12,775 nucleotides of DNA. It comes from Ruminococcaceae bacterium UBA5408. Lineage in GTDB: Bacteria; Bacillota; Clostridia; Oscillospirales; Acutalibacteraceae. The DNA is taken from positions 15,135 through 27,909 of the forward strand of contig DHNU01000070.1 in assembly GCA_002407645.1 (NCBI GenBank). The letters are read 5' to 3'. Each line of letters begins with the position of its first letter. Positions within the stretch are counted from its first letter, which is position 1. Both the position numbers and the translations under genes were made by a program. A model generated the notes under the pieces. The model was not told the origin of the DNA. It worked only from the letters and a program-made list of their open reading frames with translations, and did not search any database. Below, in pieces: positions 7,250 through 12,775 of the stretch.

Positions 7250-9193
7250 TTACTGTTCGTTATGCACAATAATCGGGTTAAATGGACGTCCGCCGCCGTC
7301 GAAGAAACGACTGAACATTTCATAAAATTCAAGCCTTAATACTTGAATTCCAACAAGCAGTCCCTCCAGTGCCATTACGAATATGTTGCCTATTATAATA
7401 ACAATTACAGAACCGACAGGGCCTGACATTTCCGCAAGGGTGAAAACCACAAGCATCATACCGGCATGAACAAGTACAAATGCTCCAACACGAAGAAAAC
7501 TCATTGTATTAGTTGCATAACTTAATAAGAATTCAAAAACTTCAAAGAAGTTCTGCATTATATAGTCTCCCAATTTTTCGGGTTTCCAATTTGGTCTGCG
7601 TTCTACTAAACCCCCGAATATATCACGGAAGAACATTATAATAATAGGAAGGATTATAAAACATAAAACATATGTTGAATTTACAATTTGCCATCCGAAG
7701 GCTAACTGTCCACCAAAACCTACGACTAAAGCAGAATAGAACACCAAACCGGCAACTCCGTTGGGGCCAAAGAATGCATTTTCAAAATTTTTCCTCTTGA
7801 TTGAAGAATAAATATTTATTAATATTGCAATTATCACAAGTGCAATTCCAATCCCTACAGCGGAATAAATAATCATATTTGTAGTAGTGGGTTTCATTAC
7901 TTCTACCGGCTTTTCAGAAAAGCCCATAACTTTATATAATGGGTCAAGCGCATGTTCAAATCCAAACACAGAGCCGAATACAATTCCGAAAATTGAGGAC
8001 GAAATTCCGCAGGGCATTAATATCTTCCCAAGAGGCATTTTTTTCATTTTCCACATTAAATATCCTATTATGGAAACACAAAGTCCCTGACCAAGGTCGC
8101 CGAACATAATGCCGAAAAGCAGGAAATATGTTATCGCTACAAACGGCGTCGGGTCAACTTCATCATAGGAAGGCAGACCGTACATATCTACAAAAAACTC
8201 AAAAGGTTTAAACGGCTTTTTATTTTCCAATTTAACCGGGGGAGAATGTAAAAGCTGTCCTTCTGCTGCTTCAAATGTACAATCAACTGATTCAAATTTA
8301 TCAAGTTCGTGTTTAAAATATTTTTCTTTATCTTCAGGTATCCAACCCGTAAGTATAAAATTATCATTATATTTTGCGGCGTAACTGCGAATACCAAAAT
8401 AAACCGATTGTTCGGTAAGCCAAGAATAAACTTTTTGGCACATCGGCTTTTCTTGCTTCCAAAGATTATTAAATTGTTCATCAAGCTGTTTTACTTTTTG
8501 GATTTCTTCGTCGCGCTTTTTACTTAATACTTTTACACCGCTTTCAGGACTCCCTGTAAAATCAGAAAGACGGGTTCTTTCAAAATATAAACTTGAAAAT
8601 ATTCGGTCAACTTCGCTTACCATTTCAATAGGCGAAAAATACACACCCCAATAATGGAGATGGTCGCTCGTACAAGGGAAAAATACAACATATGGATTTT
8701 GATTATATGATTTCAGCTTTTCAAAACTTTCTTTAGGTAAAGATCCAAAGCGGAATTTGATATATCCACAGTGATGAATATCGTCAAGATTTAAGTCTAA
8801 ACCTACAAAGTGGCTTATTCTTTCAATTTCATTGTTATATATTTCCACTTTTTTCTGGGCTGCAGCACGCTGTTCATGTAACTGTTTAAAAGAATTAGAT
8901 ATATATTCTACGTAAGATTTTAATTCATCTGTTTTTATATTGATTTTAGCGACGTCTTTAGAGCATAAAAGTTTAAGTTTTTTGTTAGTAAACGGCAATG
9001 CATCTTTAAGCTGCTGCAAAGGTTCAGAATATGGGTTTTCTTCGTTTAAAGGAGAAAAATCCGATGTGTCAGAGTAAAAGGACAAAGCGTCATCAGGGTG
9101 AAAAACGCGTGACTTTCCGCATAAAGCAGTAACCTCATCCAAGTCATCCATTCTGCCAATAATACTTATTACTTTAATCTTCTGTACGGCCAA
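7250..9193 (-). CDS. atpI: V-type ATP synthase/ATPase subunit I (membrane stator, a-type)
   Basis: Membrane stator that forms the ion half-channels against the K ring and anchors the peripheral stalks. The 647 residues split into a cytoplasmic half (about 1-345, opening MAVQKIKVISIIGRMDDLDEV) and a membrane half with several helices (about 350-630). Signatures seen are GLPSYDEVDPTPFVAITYFLLFGIMFGDLGQG-like (339-370), FRDIFGGLVERRPNW (522-536), and SYATNTMSFLRVGAF, whose R568 is the likely essential channel arginine. The end reads LRLEFYEMFSRFFDGGGRPFNP. Length is normal (about 630-660). The start is TTG at 9193-9191 with GGGAG about 10 bases upstream. The atpC stop ends only 3 bases before it, so the two are probably translationally coupled. 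Confidence 0.96.
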   Translation of the reverse strand: MAVQKIKVISIIGRMDDLDEVTALCGKSRVFHPDDALSFYSDTSDFSPLNEENPYSEPLQQLKDALPFTNKKLKLLCSKDVAKINIKTDELKSYVEYISNSFKQLHEQRAAAQKKVEIYNNEIERISHFVGLDLNLDDIHHCGYIKFRFGSLPKESFEKLKSYNQNPYVVFFPCTSDHLHYWGVYFSPIEMVSEVDRIFSSLYFERTRLSDFTGSPESGVKVLSKKRDEEIQKVKQLDEQFNNLWKQEKPMCQKVYSWLTEQSVYFGIRSYAAKYNDNFILTGWIPEDKEKYFKHELDKFESVDCTFEAAEGQLLHSPPVKLENKKPFKPFEFFVDMYGLPSYDEVDPTPFVAITYFLLFGIMFGDLGQGLCVSIIGYLMWKMKKMPLGKILMPCGISSSIFGIVFGSVFGFEHALDPLYKVMGFSEKPVEVMKPTTTNMIIYSAVGIGIALVIIAILINIYSSIKRKNFENAFFGPNGVAGLVFYSALVVGFGGQLAFGWQIVNSTYVLCFIILPIIIMFFRDIFGGLVERRPNWKPEKLGDYIMQNFFEVFEFLLSYATNTMSFLRVGAFVLVHAGMMLVVFTLAEMSGPVGSVIVIIIGNIFVMALEGLLVGIQVLRLEFYEMFSRFFDGGGRPFNPIIVHNEQ

Positions 9194-9196
9194 ATA

Positions 9197-10258
9197 TCAA
9201 TCACTCCCTTCACTCAAATTATAAATTATGAGTAATTTTTTAATTTCTTCAGAAGGAAGACCATAACGCTTTCCTTCTATAATTGTAATGATATCTCTAA
9301 GCTCAGTCTCCATTATAAATGTGTAAGAAAACATAACAACTGATGGGTGCGTGGAAAAATGAATAAAATGTTTACAAACTCTGTATTTAGCATGATTTGA
9401 AATTTCGTCAGGATATGCGTAATGCTCAGTTAAATATCGTTTACCAATTATAGTCTTTTTAAATATGCTGTTCATTTCATCAGCACTGTTAGAATCAATA
9501 AGTTCAGATAAAGTCCTCTTACTCATGTTACCAAAAGGAAGAAGACAACTTCTGATAAAATCCGCACTTGAATTATAAAATAACTTTAACCGTACAATAC
9601 GGGCAAAATTTATTAAATCAATATAAGTGTTAAAAATTTCTTGAAGTTGTTTTGAAGTACCACCGCGAGTATATTCGCGTATTGCTTTAAATACAGTTCC
9701 ATAAAGATAAGTGTACAAAGCATTTTCAATGCCTGTGTAATTAATCGGCTCATCCGATATAGGCTTAAACTGTTCCAAAACTTTATAATATCTTGTATGC
9801 TCTAAAATTTTCAACAGCTCATCAAAGTTCTTTACATGACTTAATGCTGTAAGATTTATATTACTGTGCTTTACAAGGTACATAGGTAAAGAAAAAATGT
9901 ATTCTTCGGGTGACCCTGCATTTATTAAAAGGATACTGTGCAAAATCTGTTCTATTTCACTTCTAAGAATTAGATACTGCGAAAAATGTTCGCCTACGGA
10001 AATTTCGTATCGGCAAAGTAAAGCGTAATCTTCAAACAGCCTTTGCTTAAGTTTAGCTTCAAGTTGTCCGCGGTGAACCTGACTTTCATTTATGCCTGAA
10101 AGAAATTTTTCGTAAACTGTGCGCGATTTTAAGTAAGCTGCTACCTCGTTAACTGTTTGACATGACAGCAAATCTTTATAGTTATTTTTTGTAAGGCATT
10201 TACCGTATAAAGCGCGTGCCTTTGATAAAATAGCATTTGAGGACAGGTTGGAAAGCAT
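9197..10258 (-). CDS. atpC: V-type ATP synthase/ATPase subunit C (rotor socket, AC39/d family)
   Basis: Funnel-shaped subunit that joins the D/F stalk to the K ring. The chosen ATG (10258) gives 353 residues; AGGAGAG at 10267-10273 lies 8 bases upstream. The longer GTG start at 10267 would overlap that site. The protein is helical and has the family's C-terminal signature: HPSVVMFSYTFIMETELRDI followed by IIEGKRYGLPSEEIKKLL (the E-R-I-I-GKRYGLP pattern of AC39 proteins). The start is 5 bases after the upstream stalk gene's stop, and the gene ends 3 bases before atpI, so H-C-I form a tightly coupled block. Sequence conservation in this family is low, but context and C-terminus leave little doubt. 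Confidence 0.94.
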   Translation of the reverse strand: MLSNLSSNAILSKARALYGKCLTKNNYKDLLSCQTVNEVAAYLKSRTVYEKFLSGINESQVHRGQLEAKLKQRLFEDYALLCRYEISVGEHFSQYLILRSEIEQILHSILLINAGSPEEYIFSLPMYLVKHSNINLTALSHVKNFDELLKILEHTRYYKVLEQFKPISDEPINYTGIENALYTYLYGTVFKAIREYTRGGTSKQLQEIFNTYIDLINFARIVRLKLFYNSSADFIRSCLLPFGNMSKRTLSELIDSNSADEMNSIFKKTIIGKRYLTEHYAYPDEISNHAKYRVCKHFIHFSTHPSVVMFSYTFIMETELRDIITIIEGKRYGLPSEEIKKLLIIYNLSEGSD

Positions 10259-10263
10259 GATTA

Positions 10264-10575
10264 TCACTCTCCTAAAACTTTTGATACTATTGCTTTAACC
10301 CACTCATCGCCCTTTATTCGGTAAAGTTCATCAAGATGGTTAGAAAGTTCATCATATTTCTTCTCTTTTTCTTTCCATTCTTTTTCAGCGGCTTCACGTT
10401 CTACAGGTTCATTTAAAGCTATTCGTTTTCTTGCCCGTTCCAAATAGTCTTTACGAATTTGCTCGCGCTTTTCCATGATTTCTTTTTCGGAACTCACTTT
10501 TTCAAGCTGAGCCGCATCCGTAATCGCTCTTGCTTTTTTATCCATTTCAACAATTTGTTTTATTAGGTCCTGCAT
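10264..10575 (-). CDS. V-type ATP synthase/ATPase small peripheral-stalk subunit (G/H-like, NtpF type)
   Basis: First gene of the ATPase operon. The 103 residues are almost all charged helix: repeated E, K and R with hydrophobics spaced as in a coiled coil from about residue 5 to 90 (for example KDYLERARKRIALNEPVEREA). There is a short hydrophobic C-terminus, WVKAIVSKVLGE. Small coiled-coil proteins of about 100 residues at this position pair with subunit E to make the peripheral stalk (NtpF in E. hirae, subunit H or G elsewhere). No catalytic motif is expected or seen. The ATG has GGAGGTG upstream. Assignment rests on size, coiled coil and operon position, since these proteins diverge quickly. 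Confidence 0.82.
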   Translation of the reverse strand: MQDLIKQIVEMDKKARAITDAAQLEKVSSEKEIMEKREQIRKDYLERARKRIALNEPVEREAAEKEWKEKEKKYDELSNHLDELYRIKGDEWVKAIVSKVLGE

Positions 10576-10649
10576 TTTAACCGCACCTCCTGCTTTGAAA
10601 TTAATAGCATTTTTAATTAATAAAAATCAATATCTCATTTCGGTAATTT

Positions 10650-10678
10650 ATTATAGCTCTGCCAATATGATTTTACAA
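10650..10678 (-). promoter_or_regulatory. Putative V-ATPase operon promoter
   Basis: Minus strand: TTGTAA (10678 to 10673), exactly 17 bases, then TATAAT (10655 to 10650). A start near 10643 would give a 5' leader of about 70 bases before the first ATPase ATG at 10575. No riboswitch-like structure is recognised in the leader, only an AT-only inverted repeat at 10609-10627. Confidence 0.7.
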
Positions 10679-10733
10679 TGTGCAATATTATGCAAGGAAT
10701 AGATTAGCTTTAATTATTTTTAGTAATTTTTCC

Positions 10734-10777
10734 AAATAAAAATAGAATAAGAGCATACCGCTATATACAGTATGCTC
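10734..10777 (-). terminator. Terminator of the ACT/UPF0210 operon
   Basis: Minus strand, 7 bases after the UPF0210 stop. GAGCATAC (10777 to 10770) pairs with GTATGCTC (10758 to 10751). The stem can be extended by three pairs, including two G-U, leaving a 5-base loop. A T-rich tract (TTATTCTATTTTTATTT) follows. It separates this operon from the ATPase promoter. Confidence 0.75.
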
Positions 10778-10783
10778 GTTTAA

Positions 10784-12142
10784 TCAATTCTTTAAACTTT
10801 GCATAGGCGCAGGAATTCGACCGCCCCTGCTTATAAACTTTAGTGGGGAATATCGATTGACTTCCATAACGGGGCCACCACCCAAAAGTCCACCGAAATT
10901 GAGCTCGTCTCCTGCCTTTTTGCCGATTGCAGGAATTACTCTGACAGCAGTGGTTTTGGAATTTACCATTCCGATTGCAGCTTCATCTGCAATTATTGCT
11001 GAAATAATTTCTGCAGGTGTATCTCCCGGAATTGCAATCATATCAAGACCGACTGAGCAAACGGCAGTCATTGATTCAAGTTTTGTAATGCTTAAAGCGC
11101 CGCATCTTGCAGCGTCAATCATACCGGCGTCTTCAGTTACCGGTATGAATGCACCGGAGAGTCCTCCAACATGTGACGATGCCATAACTCCACCTTTTTT
11201 AACAGCATCGTTTAGCAGAGCAAGAGCTGCTGTAGTTCCATGGGCTCCGCAGCTTTCAAGTCCCATTTCTTCGAGAATATGTGCAACCGAATCCCCGACA
11301 GCGGGAGTAGGTGCAAGTGAAAGGTCAACAATTCCAAAAGGAACATATAATCTTCTTGAAGCTTCTTGTGCAACAAGCTGACCCATTCTTGTGATTTTAA
11401 AAGCGGTCTTTTTTATTGTATCTGCAACACCTGTTATATCACAGTCTTCTGCTTTCGCTAAGGCTGCACGTACAACTCCCGGGCCGGATACACCGACATT
11501 GATTACGCAATCGGGCTCCCCGGCACCATGAAAAGCACCTGCCATAAACGGGTTGTCCTCGGGAGCATTACAAAAAGTAACCAGCTTTGCTGCGCCGATA
11601 CAGTCACGATCTGCTGTCGCTTCTGCAACATCTCTAACTACTTTTCCCATTTTAGCAACTGCATCCATATTTATTCCTGCTTTAGTAGAACCAATATTAA
11701 CTGAAGAACAAACAAATTCTGTTTGACTTAGAGCTTCAGGAATACTTTTTATTAATGCGTAGTCGCCGGGAGCAAAACCTTTATGAACAAGAGCAGAATA
11801 ACCGCCGATAAAGTTAACACCGACCGTTTTTGCTGCACGGTCGAGTGCTTTTGCAAAATGTACCGGATTGCTACCCGGACATGCAGCCGCAATCATTGCA
11901 ATAGGAGTGACAGAAATTCTTTTATGAATAATCGGGATACCGTATTCTTTACTAATATCTTCACCGGTTTTTACTAAGTTTTCTGCATAACGGCAAATTT
12001 TATCATAAACCTTATCACATGCTTTATTAATATCTGAATCAATGCAGTCAAGCAGTGAAATACCCATTGTAATGGTTCGCACGTCAAGGTTTTCATTGTC
12101 AATCATATTAATGGTTTCAAGTATATCATGCGAATTAACCAT
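10784..12142 (-). CDS. UPF0210 (DUF711) 'PFL family' protein, function unknown
   Basis: 452 residues, the family's usual length. The opening [15 protein letters not shown] followed by [15 protein letters not shown] (19-33) is the family signature. Further conserved blocks are [12 protein letters not shown] (111-122), [21 protein letters not shown] (191-211), [13 protein letters not shown] (215-227), a [20 protein letters not shown] segment and the C-terminal [16 protein letters not shown]. The family is called 'PFL' for a resemblance to the pyruvate formate-lyase fold, but the C-terminus lacks a glycyl-radical RVxGY motif, so that activity should not be assigned. It looks cytoplasmic, with no signal peptide or membrane helix. 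The gene lies 29 bases after an ACT-domain gene, a pairing conserved in many bacteria, which suggests the ACT protein controls it. Biochemical role unknown. Confidence 0.93.
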   Translation of the reverse strand: MVNSHDILETINMIDNENLDVRTITMGISLLDCIDSDINKACDKVYDKICRYAENLVKTGEDISKEYGIPIIHKRISVTPIAMIAAACPGSNPVHFAKALDRAAKTVGVNFIGGYSALVHKGFAPGDYALIKSIPEALSQTEFVCSSVNIGSTKAGINMDAVAKMGKVVRDVAEATADRDCIGAAKLVTFCNAPEDNPFMAGAFHGAGEPDCVINVGVSGPGVVRAALAKAEDCDITGVADTIKKTAFKITRMGQLVAQEASRRLYVPFGIVDLSLAPTPAVGDSVAHILEEMGLESCGAHGTTAALALLNDAVKKGGVMASSHVGGLSGAFIPVTEDAGMIDAARCGALSITKLESMTAVCSVGLDMIAIPGDTPAEIISAIIADEAAIGMVNSKTTAVRVIPAIGKKAGDELNFGGLLGGGPVMEVNRYSPLKFISRGGRIPAPMQSLKN

Positions 12143-12171
12143 TTATTAATACCTACCTTTACGTAAAGAAT

Positions 12172-12441
12172 TTATATTCTATGCATGGAATTGAAAATAT
12201 CCTCATGCATAACATGAACGGTAAGGTTCATTTCAGTACCTACAGCCGTAAGTTTATCGGAAAGTTCGCTGAAGGGTATAGTTGACTTAGAAATATCAAC
12301 TATCATAATCATGGCAAATAAATCCTGCATTATCGACTGTGTTACTTCTACTACATTAACATCATTTTCAGCACAAATGGTTGAAATTCGTGCAAGTATA
12401 CCTACCATATCTTTGCCTAATACTGTGATTACAGCACGCAT
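12172..12441 (-). CDS. UPF0237 ACT-domain protein
   Basis: A single 89-residue ACT domain. The first strand and turn, MRAVITVLGKDMVGILARIS, carry the G-x-D-x-x-G-I-L/V pattern at which ACT domains bind small ligands such as amino acids. The rest (CAENDVNVVEVTQSIMQDLFAMIMIVDIS and a second helix-strand) fits the beta-alpha-beta-beta-alpha-beta fold. There is no attached enzyme domain, so it probably acts as a regulatory or ligand-sensing partner of the downstream UPF0210 protein. The ligand is unknown. ATG start with GGAGGT about 7 bases upstream. First gene of a two-gene operon with its own strong promoter. Confidence 0.93.
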   Translation of the reverse strand: MRAVITVLGKDMVGILARISTICAENDVNVVEVTQSIMQDLFAMIMIVDISKSTIPFSELSDKLTAVGTEMNLTVHVMHEDIFNSMHRI

Positions 12442-12478
12442 ATCATTACCTCCTATCTAATATAAAAACACATTTGTA

Positions 12479-12507
12479 ATTATGAACGAGATTAAAGTTA
12501 TTGTCAA
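12479..12507 (-). promoter_or_regulatory. Promoter of the ACT/UPF0210 operon
   Basis: Minus strand: consensus TTGACA (12507 to 12502), a 17-base spacer and CATAAT (12484 to 12479), about 35 bases before the ACT-gene ATG. This is the closest match to a sigma-A consensus in the window. Confidence 0.75.
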
Positions 12508-12614
12508 TAGTATGCAAGCTATAACTGCTATGCGTTTTGTCAAACTGTTTAAATTTATTCCATTTAACTTATTTCGAAATATTAATGATTAACCTATAAA
12601 TGTATATTTTTTTA

Positions 12615-12623
12615 TGGTACTAT
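12615..12623 (+). promoter_or_regulatory. Possible extended -10 promoter for the PHP gene
   Basis: TGGTACTAT (TG-N-TACTAT) lies about 50 bases before the PHP gene's ATG. No good -35 is seen at the right distance, so this is tentative. Confidence 0.35.
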
Positions 12624-12674
12624 ATATAAAAGATATGAAAGAATAAACTAAGTTCATATTTCAGGAGGAATTTA

Positions 12675-12775
12675 ATGAAATATAGGTATATATCCGATAG
12701 TCATATTCATTCTGATTGTTCCAAAGATGCAAAAGATTCTACTATGATGATGTGTGAAAGCGGCGCAAAACTTGG
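12675..12775 (+). CDS. PHP-domain phosphoesterase (histidinol-phosphatase HisJ-like), N-terminus only
   Basis: Cut by the right edge after 33 codons. The start reads MKYRYISDSHIHSDCSKDA. The D-x-H-x-H-S-x2-S-x-D pattern is the first metal-binding motif of PHP-domain phosphoesterases, and placing it within the first dozen residues is typical of the histidinol-phosphatase (HisJ/HisK) branch. That enzyme removes phosphate from histidinol phosphate, but PHP proteins also act on other substrates and the distinguishing part is missing. AGGAGG at 12663-12668 lies 6 bases before the ATG. It diverges from the ACT/UPF0210 operon. Confidence 0.8.
   Translation, partial: MKYRYISDSHIHSDCSKDAKDSTMMMCESGAKL

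Noticed and set aside
8188..8484. A 98-codon open frame on the minus strand inside atpI
   Set aside because: It lies in another frame of the conserved subunit I gene and has no recognisable features.
10609..10627. AT-only inverted repeat in the V-ATPase leader
   Set aside because: Seven A/T pairs with a 5-base loop are expected by chance in such AT-rich DNA; no T tract or riboswitch motif accompanies it.
10857..11381. A 174-codon open frame on the plus strand
   Set aside because: It is antisense to the well-conserved UPF0210 gene, has low-complexity Ser/Ala/Pro composition and no ribosome binding site; it is a shadow of the real frame.
10784..12142. Pyruvate formate-lyase activity suggested by the 'PFL family' name
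   Set aside because: The C-terminus lacks the glycyl-radical RVxGY motif, the length is far below that of true PFL, and no activase gene is nearby.
12501..12543. TTGTCAA repeated at 12501-12507 and 12537-12543
   Set aside because: The first copy is explained by the -35 box of the ACT-gene promoter. The second has no partner -10 at a workable distance, and two 7-base copies are too little to call an operator.

Overview
The window is AT-rich DNA from a low-GC Gram-positive bacterium, most likely a member of the Clostridia. The evidence is the complete bacterial V/A-type ATPase operon, acetate kinase, a TmcAL-like gene, strong AGGAGG-type ribosome binding sites, frequent TTG starts, and the UPF0237/UPF0210 gene pair. 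A genus cannot be named from the sequence alone. Coding density is high and no gene-free stretch exceeds 300 bases. I saw no mobile element, CRISPR array, tRNA or rRNA.

Layout. Bases 1-452 (minus) hold the N-terminal third of tmcAL, cut by the left edge. It diverges from ackA (580-1833, plus) across a 127-base region with overlapping promoters. ackA converges on a nine-gene V-type ATPase operon that fills 1869-10575 on the minus strand. A long perfect hairpin between the two forms the ackA terminator and also encodes the last codons of the ATPase D subunit. In transcription order the operon is H(G-like stalk)-C-I-K-F-E-A-B-D, from a recognisable promoter at 10650-10678. Upstream on the same strand is a second operon, an ACT-domain protein followed by a UPF0210 'PFL family' protein (12441 to 10784), with its own near-consensus promoter and terminator. 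At the right edge a PHP-domain phosphoesterase gene starts on the plus strand and is cut after 33 codons.

How the genes work together. All parts needed for a rotary V/A-ATPase are present: catalytic A3B3 head, central stalk D and F with socket C, peripheral stalks E and H, and membrane motor I plus rotor ring K. The machine interconverts ATP and a transmembrane ion gradient. Acetate kinase makes ATP from acetyl phosphate, so fermentative ATP formation and ion pumping sit side by side, though in separate convergent transcripts. The ACT/UPF0210 pair is conserved but its biochemical role is unknown.

The most interesting feature is the K (rotor) subunit. It has only one ion-binding hairpin, preceded by an unrelated two-helix, signal-like N-terminal module. 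It also lacks the helix-1 glutamine used by Na+-type rings, which suggests H+ coupling. Much of the rest is conventional. Several starts have been moved from the longest reading frame on ribosome-binding-site evidence (K, A and C).
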